In this document: positions 43,233-53,954 of the stretch, in pieces
How positions within the stretch are numbered: the first letter of the stretch is position 1
Layout: each line of letters starts with the position of its first letter
Source of the DNA: Pseudomonas nitroreducens
GTDB taxonomy: Bacteria > Pseudomonadota > Gammaproteobacteria > Pseudomonadales > Pseudomonadaceae
Length of the DNA: 62,759 bases
NCBI RefSeq assembly: GCF_014204515.1
Contig: NZ_JACHLI010000039.1
Location: 1-62,759 of the forward strand
Reading direction: 5' to 3'
The notes under the pieces: model-generated
Seen by the model: the letters and a program-made list of their open reading frames with translations, nothing else
Told to the model about the DNA's origin: nothing
Database searches by the model: none
Program-made: the position numbers and the translations under genes

Positions 43233-45245
43233 ATGGCCGGCCTGATTCCACAATCCTTCATCGATGACCTGCTCAACCGCACCGATATTCTCGATGTGGT
43301 GGGTTCGCGCATCCAGCTGAAGAAGACCGGCAAGAACTACAGCGCCTGCTGCCCGTTCCACAAGGAGAAGACTCCCTCCTTCACCGTCAGCCCGGACAAG
43401 CAGTTCTACTACTGCTTCGGCTGCGGCGCCGGCGGCAACGCGCTGGGCTTCGTCATGGACCACGACCAGCTGGACTTCGTCCAGGCCGTCGAGGACCTGG
43501 CCAAGCGCGCCGGCATGGACGTGCCCCGCGAGGAAGGCCGGCGCGGCCACAAGCCTCGCCAGCCGGTGGACTCGCCGCTCTATCCGCTACTTGCGGCTTC
43601 CGCCGAGTTCTATCGCCAGGCACTCAAGAGCCATCCGGCGCGCAAGGCCGCGGTGGAGTACCTCAAGGGCCGCGGCCTGACCGGCGAGATCGCCCGCGAC
43701 TTCGGCCTGGGCTTCGCTCCGCCGGGCTGGGACAACCTGCTGAAGAACCTGGGCGGCGACAACCTGCAGCTCAAGGCCATGCTCGACGCCGGCCTGCTGG
43801 TGGAAAACCCCGACAGCGGCAAGCGCTACGACCGCTTCCGCGACCGGGTGATCTTCCCCATCCGCGACAGCCGCGGGCGGGTGATTGCCTTCGGCGGCCG
43901 GGTGCTGGGCGACGACAAGCCGAAATACCTGAACTCGCCGGAAACCCCGGTCTTCCATAAAGGCCAGGAGCTCTACGGCCTGTACGAAGCGCGGAAGAAC
44001 AACCGGGATCTTGACGAGATCATGGTGGTCGAAGGCTACATGGACGTCATCGCACTGGCGCAGCAGGGCATCCGCAACGCGGTCGCGACCCTGGGCACGG
44101 CCACCAGCGAAGAACACATCAAGCGGCTGTTCCGCATCGTGCCGAACATCCTCTTCTGCTTCGACGGCGACCAGGCCGGCCGCAACGCCGCCTGGCGCGC
44201 GCTGGAGTCGGCGCTGAGCAACCTGCAGGACGGGCGCAAGGTGCGCTTCCTGTTCCTGCCCGAAGGCGAAGACCCGGACAGCCTGGTACGCGCCGAAGGC
44301 CCGGACGCCTTCCGCGCCCGCCTCGCCCACCAGGCCCAGCCGCTGGCGGACTATTTCTTCCAGCAACTGACCCAGGAAGCCGACCCCAGCACGCTGGAGG
44401 GCAAGGCGCACCTGGCGACCCTGGCCGGGCCGCTGCTGGAGAAGATTCCCGGCAACACCCTGCGCCTGCTGATGCGCCAGCGCCTGGGCGAGATCACCGG
44501 GCTGTCGGCCGAAGCGCTGAGCCAGATCAGCGCGCCGCGCTCGGGCCTGTCCGGCCAGGGCAGCCACGCCGCCAAGCCGGCAGTGGCGGATTCATCCGCG
44601 CACGAGTACGCCGACTACGACATGGGCCAGTTCGCCGAGCACGGCGACAGCCATTATCAGGATGCTTCGAACTACTTCGAGGCACCAGCAGATTTCTCCG
44701 CTGGGCACCAGGGCGGCGCCAAGCCGGGCAAGAAATCCTGGAAGGGCGACCGCAAGTGGGACGGCAAAGGCAAGAAAGGTGATTTCGTTCCGCGCCAGCC
44801 GCGCACCGAAATCCACGTCGAATCGCCGACCCTGACCGCCCTGCGCACGCTGCTGCATTACCCGCAGATGGCGCAGAAAGTCGAGGACGCCAGCCACTTC
44901 TCCAACGAAGGGCAGACCAACTCGCAACTGCTGGTGGCGCTGGTCGAGGCCCTGCAGAAGAACCCCAAGCAGCGCTCGATGCACCTGATCGCGCGCTGGC
45001 ACGGCACCCCACAAGGGCGCCTGCTGCAAGTCCTGGCAGAAAAGGAATGGCTGATCGGCCAGGACAATCTTGAAAAGCAGTTCGTTGACACCATTACTAC
45101 ACTTGCACACAACCAACTGCACAGCAGCCGCGAAGCCCGCCTGCGTAGCGTGCTGCAAAAGAGTCCCAGTGAATTGACCGACGAAGAGAAAGCCCTGCTG
45201 CGAGAGCACATCAGCTCTCCCTCGTCACCAGGCGCCCAGAGCTGA
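43233..45245 (+). CDS. dnaG: DNA primase
   Basis: Makes RNA primers for replication. 670 aa. N-terminal CHC2 zinc finger with C40, H43, C61 and C64; catalytic core with G-R-V-I-A-F-G-G-R-V-L and the TOPRIM block MVVEGYMDVIAL, LFCFDGDQAG; C-terminal helicase-binding domain from ~residue 520. A Gly/Lys/His-rich linker (~440-515) separates core and C-domain. Second gene of the operon; a promoter for rpoD follows. Confidence 0.96.
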   Translation: MAGLIPQSFIDDLLNRTDILDVVGSRIQLKKTGKNYSACCPFHKEKTPSFTVSPDKQFYYCFGCGAGGNALGFVMDHDQLDFVQAVEDLAKRAGMDVPREEGRRGHKPRQPVDSPLYPLLAASAEFYRQALKSHPARKAAVEYLKGRGLTGEIARDFGLGFAPPGWDNLLKNLGGDNLQLKAMLDAGLLVENPDSGKRYDRFRDRVIFPIRDSRGRVIAFGGRVLGDDKPKYLNSPETPVFHKGQELYGLYEARKNNRDLDEIMVVEGYMDVIALAQQGIRNAVATLGTATSEEHIKRLFRIVPNILFCFDGDQAGRNAAWRALESALSNLQDGRKVRFLFLPEGEDPDSLVRAEGPDAFRARLAHQAQPLADYFFQQLTQEADPSTLEGKAHLATLAGPLLEKIPGNTLRLLMRQRLGEITGLSAEALSQISAPRSGLSGQGSHAAKPAVADSSAHEYADYDMGQFAEHGDSHYQDASNYFEAPADFSAGHQGGAKPGKKSWKGDRKWDGKGKKGDFVPRQPRTEIHVESPTLTALRTLLHYPQMAQKVEDASHFSNEGQTNSQLLVALVEALQKNPKQRSMHLIARWHGTPQGRLLQVLAEKEWLIGQDNLEKQFVDTITTLAHNQLHSSREARLRSVLQKSPSELTDEEKALLREHISSPSSPGAQS

Positions 45246-45268
45246 ACTGGCGCCTGAAGCCTCGAATC

Positions 45269-45277
45269 TGGTATAAT
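45269..45277 (+). promoter_or_regulatory. extended -10 promoter of rpoD
   Basis: TGGTATAAT gives an extended TGn plus a perfect -10 TATAAT, ~45 nt upstream of the rpoD ATG and just after the dnaG stop. No good -35, as expected for an extended -10 promoter. Allows rpoD expression independent of rpsU readthrough. Confidence 0.65.
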
Positions 45278-45323
45278 CCTCGGCTTATTTCAGCCCGCCA
45301 AGACCTTCAGTGGATAGGGTGTT

Positions 45324-47177
<1,854 letters not shown>

Positions 47178-47183
47178 CGAAGA

Positions 47184-47214
47184 ACCCCCGGCCTGAAAAC
47201 CGGGGGTTTTTCTT
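47184..47214 (+). terminator. rpoD terminator
   Basis: AACCCCCGG / CCGGGGGTT stem, 8-nt loop, followed by TTTCTTT. Confidence 0.9.
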
Positions 47215-47281
47215 TGGGTCTTCCATCGGGCAAAGTGCCACGTCTACACTTCGGCGTAGTCCCCCTGGAATGAGGCCCTCC

Positions 47282-50200
47282 ATGCCGCGTCTGCAGGCAG
47301 TTCTACTGTGGTGCCTGGCACTCTGGGCAGGGCAGGCGCTCGCCCTGAGCCTCACGCCCGAGGAGCAGCGCTGGCTGCAGGATCACCCCAGCCTGCGCCT
47401 GGGTGTCGACGCCTCCTGGCCGCCCTTCGAGTTCCGCGGCAACGACGGTCGCTACCAGGGGCTGGCCGCCGACTACGTGAAGATCATCGGCGAACAGCTG
47501 AAGATCCAGCTGCAACCCGTCGAGCCGGCGAGCTGGGCGGACGTGCTGCAGCAGGCACGGGACAACCGCATCGACCTGCTGCCCGGCATCATGGCGACGC
47601 CCGGACGCCTGGACTACCTGGCCTTCACCCGCCCCTACCTGGACTTCCCCATCATCATCCTGGCCCGCAAGACCGGCCCGGAGCCTGCCAATCTCAAACA
47701 GCTGTACGGCCTGAAGGTGGGCGTGGTGGCCGACTATGCCGCCCACGAACTGCTGATGGCCAAGCACCCCGACCTCAACCTGCAGCCGCTCCCCAGCGTC
47801 CCTGCCGCCCTGCAGGCGCTGGCCACCGGACAGATCGACGCCTTCGTCGGCGACCTCGCCTCCGCCGTCTGGAACCTGCGCCAGCTCAAGCTCGAAGGCC
47901 TGCAGATCAGCGGCGAGACGCCCTATCGCTATCAGTTGGCGATGGGCGTGCCCAAGGACCAGGCGATCCTCGTTGGCATCATCGACAAGGTGCTGGCCGA
48001 CCTCACCGTGGAACAGATCGACGCCCTCCAGGCCCCCTGGGTCGGCGGTCTGCTGGATCGGCGCACCGTCTGGCGCGAGGTGATCCGCATCGCCGTGCCC
48101 ATCGCCCTGCTGACCATCCTCGGCCTGCTGGTGCTGTTCACCATGAACCGCCGGCTGCGCAACGAGATGCAGCGCCGCGAGAAGCTCGAACAGGCGCTGC
48201 GTGACAGCGAGCAGCACTACCGCGGCCTGGTGGAAAGCCTGACCGCCATCGCCTGGGAAATGCGCCTGGCGGAAAACCGCTTCACCTACGTCTCGCCCCA
48301 CGCCCAGCGGCTGCTCGGCTACCCGCTCAAGGACTGGCTGGAGCCCGGCTTCTGGCAGCGCACCCTGCACCCGGAGGACGCCGAGCACGCCATCAGCTTC
48401 TGCCTCTCCGAGAGCCAGGCCGGACGCAACCACAGCTTCGACTACCGCATGCTCGCCGCCGATGGGCGGATCGTCTGGATCCGCGACATCGTCACGCTGA
48501 TCCGCCACGGCGACGACCTGATCCTGCGCGGCCTGATGATCGACATCACCGAGGCCAAGCACACCGAGCAGGCGCTGCGCCTGTCCGAACAGAAGTTCGC
48601 CTCGGTGTTCCACCACTGCCCGGACATCATCGTCCTCGCCCGCCGCGTCGACGGCCAACTGCTGGCGGTGAACAGCACCTTCGAGCAGCAGATCGGCATC
48701 CCCGCCAGCGAAGCCCTCGGCCGGACCTCCACCGACCTGGGCATCTGGGGCGAACCGGGCATGGGCCCGGCGATGCTCCAGCGCCTGCAGGGCGAACCGC
48801 TGAACAACGTCGAGATTCCGCTCAACCGCCGCGACGGCACGCGCTTCACCGCCCTGCTCTCGGCCCAGCACATCGTCCTCGACGACACCCCGGCGCTGGT
48901 GGTGGTGGTACGCAACATCTCCCAGGTCAAGGAAACCCAGGAGCAACTGCGGGTCTCCGAAGAGAAATTCGCCAAGGCCTTCCACGCCTCCCCCGACGGC
49001 ATGCTCATCTCGCGCATCAGCGACGGCCGGCTGGTGGAGGTCAACCAGGGCTTCACCCGCATCACCGGCTACAGCCGCGAGGAAGCCGCCGAACGCTCGA
49101 CGCTGGACCTGCGCCTGTGGGCCAACCCGACCGAGCGCAGCAAGCTGCTCACCATTCTCGGCAACGCCCCCAGCGCGCCGGAGTTCACCGCGCAGATCCG
49201 CACCCGCGACGGCAGCCTGCGCCTGTGCGAACTGTCCGCCCACCGCATCACCATCGGCAGCGATGACTGCATGCTGACCATCGCCCGCGACATCACCGAG
49301 CGCCAGCAGATGCAGGAGAAGCTGCACCTGGCCGCCACCGTGTTCGAGAGCACCGCCGAAGGCGTGATGATCACCGACGCCCGCCAGCAGATCGTCGCGG
49401 TCAACCGCGCCTTCAGCGAAATCACCGGCTACAGCGAGCAGGAAGCCCTCGGCAGCTCGCCACGCCTGCTCGCCTCCGGCCAGCACGACAGCAGCTTCTA
49501 CGTCGCGCTCTGGCACCAGCTCAACGACGAAGGCCACTGGCAGGGCGAAATCTGGAACCGGCGCAAGAATCACGAGCTGTACCCCGAGTGGCTGACCATC
49601 AGCGCCGTACGCAATGGCAGTGGCGAACTCACGCACTACGTCGGCGTATTCGCCGACATCTCCACCCTCAAGTACGCCCAAGCCAAGCTCGACTACCAGG
49701 CCCACCACGACCCGCTGACCGGCCTGCCGAATCGCCTGCTGTTCGAGAGCCGCCTCAACGCCTCGCTCAAGGAAGCCCAGGAGGACGATCACCAGGGCGC
49801 CGTGCTGTTCCTCGACCTCGACCGCTTCAAGCACATCAACGACAGCCTCGGCCACCCGGTCGGCGACCTCCTGCTGAAATCCATCGCCAGCCGCCTGCGC
49901 GAGCAACTGCGCGACGTCGATACCGTGGCGCGCCAGGGCGGCGACGAATTCATCATCCTGCTGCCCGGCCTGCACCACGCGCTGGACGCCGAACACGTGG
50001 CCAACAAGCTGCTGCAGTGCTTCGACAAGCCGTTCATCGCCGGCGAGCAGGAGTTCTTCGTCAGCGCCAGCATCGGCATCTGCCTCTACCCCGGCGACGG
50101 CGCCGATGTCGCCACCCTGGTGAAGAACGCCGACGCCGCCATGTACCGGGCCAAGTCCCAGGGCCGCAACCGCGTCGAGTTCTACACCCGCGAGCTGACC

Positions 50201-51016
50201 TTCCAGGCCACCGAGCGCATGGCCCTGGAACACGAACTGCGCCGCGCCCTGGAGAGCGACCAGCTGCAGCTCTACTACCAGCCCAAGCTGTCCCTCGGCA
50301 CCGGCAAACTTGTCGGAGCCGAAGCACTGATCCGCTGGAAACATCCGCAATTCGGCGCGATTTCTCCGGATCGCTTCATTCCCCTGGCCGAGGAAAACGG
50401 CCTGATCCTGCCGCTGGGCGACTGGGTGCTGCGCGAAGCCTGCCGCCAGATGAGCCGCTGGCAGGACAGCCACGCCGCCTTCGGCCCGCTCTCGGTCAAC
50501 CTCGCCGGCGCCCAGCTGCGCCAGACCAACCTGGTCGAACGCATCCGCGAACTGCTCGCTCACTACGACCTGCAACCCTCGCGCCTGCAGCTGGAGATCA
50601 CCGAAAGCTTCCTCATGCACCAGACCGAGGAAGCCCTGGCGATCCTGCACAGCCTCAAGCACCTGGGCGTGCAACTGGCCATCGACGACTTCGGCACCGG
50701 CTATTCCTCGCTCAGCTACCTCAAGCAGCTGCCGCTGGACACCCTGAAGATCGACCAGTCCTTCGTCCACGGCCTGCCGGACGACCCCCACGATGCCGCC
50801 ATCGCCCGCGCCATCATCGCCCTGGGCCGCAGCATGAACCTCACGGTGATCGCCGAAGGCGTGGAACACGAAGCCCAGGAGCGCTTCCTCGAAGCCGAAG
50901 GCTGCGACCAGATCCAAGGCTACGCCCTCAGCGCCCCGCTACCGGCCGACGCCTTTGCCAACCGGTTCCTGGTCCCACTGCACCCGGTTGGCGCAACCCA
51001 CAACGCGCCGGTATAA
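47282..51016 (+). CDS. rmcA: RmcA-like redox/c-di-GMP regulator (SBP-PAS4-GGDEF-EAL)
   Basis: Membrane protein that makes or degrades c-di-GMP; P. aeruginosa RmcA at the same locus lowers c-di-GMP in response to redox state. 1244 aa. Order: signal peptide, SBP_bac_3-like periplasmic domain (~20-255), membrane span (VPIALLTILGLLVLFTM), four PAS domains (~300-790), GGDEF near residue 886 with an upstream RxxD inhibitory site, EAL near 1012 (GAEALIRW). I chose ATG 47282 because GAGG has correct spacing. Its 3' end carries a tRNA promoter. Confidence 0.92.
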   Translation: MPRLQAVLLWCLALWAGQALALSLTPEEQRWLQDHPSLRLGVDASWPPFEFRGNDGRYQGLAADYVKIIGEQLKIQLQPVEPASWADVLQQARDNRIDLLPGIMATPGRLDYLAFTRPYLDFPIIILARKTGPEPANLKQLYGLKVGVVADYAAHELLMAKHPDLNLQPLPSVPAALQALATGQIDAFVGDLASAVWNLRQLKLEGLQISGETPYRYQLAMGVPKDQAILVGIIDKVLADLTVEQIDALQAPWVGGLLDRRTVWREVIRIAVPIALLTILGLLVLFTMNRRLRNEMQRREKLEQALRDSEQHYRGLVESLTAIAWEMRLAENRFTYVSPHAQRLLGYPLKDWLEPGFWQRTLHPEDAEHAISFCLSESQAGRNHSFDYRMLAADGRIVWIRDIVTLIRHGDDLILRGLMIDITEAKHTEQALRLSEQKFASVFHHCPDIIVLARRVDGQLLAVNSTFEQQIGIPASEALGRTSTDLGIWGEPGMGPAMLQRLQGEPLNNVEIPLNRRDGTRFTALLSAQHIVLDDTPALVVVVRNISQVKETQEQLRVSEEKFAKAFHASPDGMLISRISDGRLVEVNQGFTRITGYSREEAAERSTLDLRLWANPTERSKLLTILGNAPSAPEFTAQIRTRDGSLRLCELSAHRITIGSDDCMLTIARDITERQQMQEKLHLAATVFESTAEGVMITDARQQIVAVNRAFSEITGYSEQEALGSSPRLLASGQHDSSFYVALWHQLNDEGHWQGEIWNRRKNHELYPEWLTISAVRNGSGELTHYVGVFADISTLKYAQAKLDYQAHHDPLTGLPNRLLFESRLNASLKEAQEDDHQGAVLFLDLDRFKHINDSLGHPVGDLLLKSIASRLREQLRDVDTVARQGGDEFIILLPGLHHALDAEHVANKLLQCFDKPFIAGEQEFFVSASIGICLYPGDGADVATLVKNADAAMYRAKSQGRNRVEFYTRELTFQATERMALEHELRRALESDQLQLYYQPKLSLGTGKLVGAEALIRWKHPQFGAISPDRFIPLAEENGLILPLGDWVLREACRQMSRWQDSHAAFGPLSVNLAGAQLRQTNLVERIRELLAHYDLQPSRLQLEITESFLMHQTEEALAILHSLKHLGVQLAIDDFGTGYSSLSYLKQLPLDTLKIDQSFVHGLPDDPHDAAIARAIIALGRSMNLTVIAEGVEHEAQERFLEAEGCDQIQGYALSAPLPADAFANRFLVPLHPVGATHNAPV

Positions 51017-51017
51017 T
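50988..51017 (+). promoter_or_regulatory. tRNA promoter inside the rmcA 3' end
   Basis: TTGGCG (50988-50993), 18-nt spacer, TATAAT (51012-51017). The -10 contains the rmcA stop codon TAA. The tRNA begins 16 nt later. Confidence 0.75.
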
Positions 51018-51032
51018 CCGCCCGCCTTCTGG

Positions 51033-51109
51033 GGGCCTATAGCTCAGTTGGTTAGAGCAGAGGACTCATAATCCTTTGGTCCACGGTTCAAGTCCGTGTG
51101 GGCCCACCA
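51033..51109 (+). tRNA. tRNA with CAU anticodon, likely tRNA-Ile2 (lysidine)
   Basis: 77-nt tRNA with encoded CCA. Acceptor GGGCCTA pairs with TGGGCCC, T arm CACGG-TTCAAGT-CCGTG, anticodon loop CTCATAA (CAU at 51067-51069). The C4-G69 and C5-G68 pairs are, as I recall, features TilS uses on tRNA-Ile2, so isoleucine (AUA) decoding is more likely than elongator methionine. Confidence 0.88.
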
Positions 51110-51119
51110 CCCTTTCAGC

Positions 51120-51147
51120 AAAAAGCCGCGCAGTAGCGCGGCTTTTT
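51120..51147 (+). terminator. tRNA terminator
   Basis: 12-bp perfect stem, AAAAAGCCGCGC / GCGCGGCTTTTT, with an AGTA loop and U tract. Confidence 0.93.
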
Positions 51148-51285
51148 CGTTTGTGCTTGCCGGGTGAACAGGCCTCGCTCGCTGCCGGCTTTCCGGCACA
51201 ATCGCCACGCCGACATGACAGGCGTCAATATCAGATAGCCATTAGCCATTAAATTGGCATCTCCCTGATATGATGCGATCCCCTC

Positions 51286-51609
51286 ATGACTCTCCACCGC
51301 TATCCGGTCCAGTTGCTGGTCACTTCCCAGGACCCGCAGATGGCCCGCCAGGTCCGGGCGTTGCTGGCGGCCTACGAATTGCCCTGCGCGGTGCTGGAAG
51401 GGCCGCGCAACTGCGAACAGGCGCCGCTGTGCCGCTGGTTCAAGGATGCACCGCTGAGTGATTCGGCGCGGGTGCTGGCGCTGCTGGCCGATGCCATCGG
51501 TGTGCTGGAGCGTACCCGCCACGCCTTCCGCTCCCGCGAGCTGGGCGAGTTGCGCCAGCGCCTGAGCGGCGCGCTGGCGGAGTTGTCGGGGCCGGCGCCG
51601 CTGGTGTAA
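51286..51609 (+). CDS. small conserved protein of unknown function
   Basis: 107-aa protein, no family recognised. N-terminal half reads like a receiver-type alpha/beta start (LLVTSQDPQMARQVRALLAA) without clear phosphorylation acids; the C-terminal half is helical and Arg/Leu-rich (RTRHAFRSRELGELRQRLSG). Start at 51286 has a weak ribosome site. It follows the tRNA and precedes the structured leader of the globin GGDEF/EAL gene, a position matching a small hypothetical in P. aeruginosa. Confidence 0.65.
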   Translation: MTLHRYPVQLLVTSQDPQMARQVRALLAAYELPCAVLEGPRNCEQAPLCRWFKDAPLSDSARVLALLADAIGVLERTRHAFRSRELGELRQRLSGALAELSGPAPLV

Positions 51610-51713
51610 AAGACTTCCACCCGCGTTCCGCCGTTGCGGAAGCTGGCTTTGCCGGGCAGGACCTGTGGGCCTGCAAGACAAAGCGCCGAGTGCGTCGCCG
51701 TCGATTTCGACTG

Positions 51714-51734
51714 GCGCCGAACCGGCGCTTTTTT
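51714..51734 (+). terminator. intrinsic terminator in the leader of the globin-DGC gene
   Basis: GCGCCG / CGGCGC stem with a 3-nt loop and TTTTTT, 40 nt before the ATG at 51774. Upstream lie another GCGCCG copy (51683-51688), a GTCGA/TCGAC hairpin and a GCAGG/CCTGC hairpin, so alternative folding is possible. It may instead simply end the 51286-51609 transcript. Confidence 0.75.
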
Positions 51735-51773
51735 CATGCCCGACAAAAACAGCAGACCCGCAAGGAGCCGAAC

Positions 51774-53954
51774 ATGGGCCTGGGACCGAAGCTCGATAGC
51801 GTGCTCGAGCGCATCGGCCTGTCGACGATGGAAGTCGATCAGCGCCTGAACTACCTGGAGTGGCGCGACGAGGATGGGCGGCACCTGCATGGCCGCGCCG
51901 GCGAACTGGAGCGCTGCCACCAGCGCTTCGTCGAGCAGCTCTACGATCACCTGCGCGAGTACCCGCCGCTGGCGTCGATCCTCGCCGAACCGGCAACGCT
52001 GGCGCGGCTCAAATGCAGCCAGCTCGACTACTACCGCCAGCTGTGGGACGCCCCGCAGGACGCCGACTATGTGCGCGATCGCCTGCGTATCGGGCTGGTG
52101 CACCAGCAGGTCGGCGTCGAGCTGAAGTGGTACCTGGGCGCCTATCGCCTGTACCTGGACCAGATGCTCGCCGACCTGCTGGGCGATGCGCCCGAGGCGA
52201 ACACCTATGCCAGCCTGCTCAAGCGGGTGTTCTTCGACATGTCGCTGGCCATCGATACCTACGGCGCCGCCCAGCGCCAGGCGCTGGAAGACAGCGAGGC
52301 GCGCTACGCGCGCGCCCTGCGCGGCGCCAACGACGGCATCTGGGACTGGGACCTGGGCAACGACCGACTGTATGTCTCCGACCGCTGGGCACGCATGCTC
52401 GGGCTGTCCCGCGACAACCTCGGTGAAGGCAGCACCAGCTGGTTCGCCCGCGTGCACCCGGACGATCTGCCCGGCCTGCGCAAGGCCATCGACGCGCACC
52501 TGCGCGGCAGCAGCGCCCTGCTCAGCCACGAGTACCGCATCCGCCAGCGCGACGGCAATTACCTCTGGGTGCTGGCGCGCGGCATCGTCACCGACGGGCG
52601 CATGGCCGGCTCGCAGACCGACATCAGCCAGCACAAGGCCAGCGAGCACCAGCTCAGCCACGCGGCGCGGCACGATCCGCTCACCGGGCTGGGCAATCGC
52701 CTGCGCCTGGACGAGCTGCTGCAGCAGGCGCTGCTGCGCCAGAGCCGCCCCGGCGCGCGGGAGTCCGGCCTGTTGTTCATCGACCTGGACCGCTTCAAGC
52801 TGATCAACGACAGCCTCGGCCACGGGGTGGGCGACCGGGTGCTGGTGGAGGTTGCGCAACGTCTGTTGCGCTGCCTGCGCCCAGGCGATCACCTGGCACG
52901 TTTCGGCGGCGACGAGTTCGTCGTGCTGCTGGACGATCTGGCCAGCCTGGTCGATGCCGAACAGGTCGCCCAGCGCATGCTCGACTGCCTGCGCCAACCG
53001 CTGCATGTGGACGGCCGCACCCTGGTGGTCAGCGCCAGCATCGGCATCACCGGGCTGATCGGCGACGGCCAGGCCATCGACACCCTGCAGGCCGCGGACC
53101 TGGCGCTGTACCGCGCCAAGGAGGCCGGCAAGGCGCAATACGCGCGCTTCAGCCGCGAGCTGCAGGAGCAGGCGCAGCGCCGCCTGGAGCTGGAAAGCGC
53201 ACTGGCCCAGGCGCTGCGCCGCGAGGAATTCAGCCTGCACTACCAGCCCATCGTGCAGCTGGACTGCGATCCGCCGCGCTGGGAGGCGGTGGAGGTGCTG
53301 CTGCGCTGGAAGCACGAGGGCCGCACGGTGTCGCCGCTGGATTTCATTCCGGCGCTGGAAGAGTCCGGTGAGATCGTCCGCGTCGGCGACTGGGTACTGC
53401 GCCAGGCCTGCCGGCAGACGGCCCAGTGGCAGCGCCAGGGACACCGCGAGCTGTACTGCTCGGTGAACCTGTCGAGCCGCCAGCTGCAGCAGCCGGGCTT
53501 CGCCGCGCGGGTCCAGCAGATTCTCGCCGAGAGCGGCCTGGCGCCGCACAGCCTGGTGCTGGAGATCACCGAGAGCCTGCTGATGCAGGACGGTGCGGAA
53601 ACCCTCGCCTGCCTGCGCGAACTGGCCGCCGAGGGCGTACGCCTGGCGCTGGATGACTTCGGCACCGGCTACTCCTCGCTGGGCTACCTCAAGCGCTACC
53701 CGCTGCACATCCTCAAGGTCGACCGCAGCTTCATTACCCGCCTGCCGGACGACCCGGAACTCAGCGCCATCTGCCGCGCCATCATCGGCCTGGGCCACAG
53801 CCTGGGCCTGGAAGTGGTGGCCGAGGGCGTGGAGCGCCAGGAGCATCTGGACTTCCTCCGCGCCGAAGGCTGCCGCCACGCCCAGGGCTTCCTGTTCAGC
53901 AGACCGCTGGCACCCGAGCAACTCTTCCACGCCAGCCTGGAGCACCCGCGATGA
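51774..53954 (+). CDS. globin-coupled PAS-GGDEF-EAL c-di-GMP enzyme
   Basis: Oxygen-sensing c-di-GMP enzyme, 726 aa, cytoplasmic. An N-terminal globin-coupled sensor domain (~20-165) carries proximal His110 in RIGLVHQQVGVELKWYLGAY, the usual haem-ligand context. PAS (~180-300), GGDEF (FGGDEFVVLL near residue 380, RxxD upstream) and EAL (VEVLLRW near 505, an EVL variant; DDFGTGYSSLGYLK present). AAGGAG precedes ATG 51774. Overlaps the Aer-like gene by 4 nt, so an oxygen-sensing c-di-GMP enzyme and an energy-taxis receptor are co-translated. Confidence 0.88.
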   Translation: MGLGPKLDSVLERIGLSTMEVDQRLNYLEWRDEDGRHLHGRAGELERCHQRFVEQLYDHLREYPPLASILAEPATLARLKCSQLDYYRQLWDAPQDADYVRDRLRIGLVHQQVGVELKWYLGAYRLYLDQMLADLLGDAPEANTYASLLKRVFFDMSLAIDTYGAAQRQALEDSEARYARALRGANDGIWDWDLGNDRLYVSDRWARMLGLSRDNLGEGSTSWFARVHPDDLPGLRKAIDAHLRGSSALLSHEYRIRQRDGNYLWVLARGIVTDGRMAGSQTDISQHKASEHQLSHAARHDPLTGLGNRLRLDELLQQALLRQSRPGARESGLLFIDLDRFKLINDSLGHGVGDRVLVEVAQRLLRCLRPGDHLARFGGDEFVVLLDDLASLVDAEQVAQRMLDCLRQPLHVDGRTLVVSASIGITGLIGDGQAIDTLQAADLALYRAKEAGKAQYARFSRELQEQAQRRLELESALAQALRREEFSLHYQPIVQLDCDPPRWEAVEVLLRWKHEGRTVSPLDFIPALEESGEIVRVGDWVLRQACRQTAQWQRQGHRELYCSVNLSSRQLQQPGFAARVQQILAESGLAPHSLVLEITESLLMQDGAETLACLRELAAEGVRLALDDFGTGYSSLGYLKRYPLHILKVDRSFITRLPDDPELSAICRAIIGLGHSLGLEVVAEGVERQEHLDFLRAEGCRHAQGFLFSRPLAPEQLFHASLEHPR

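Noticed and set aside
47303..50917. 1204-codon open frame opposite rmcA
   Set aside because: Same GC-rich antisense effect; rmcA is clear on the plus strand.
51610..51773. c-di-GMP riboswitch in the globin-DGC leader
   Set aside because: No GEMM-I or GEMM-II consensus is visible; only an unexplained structured leader is claimed.
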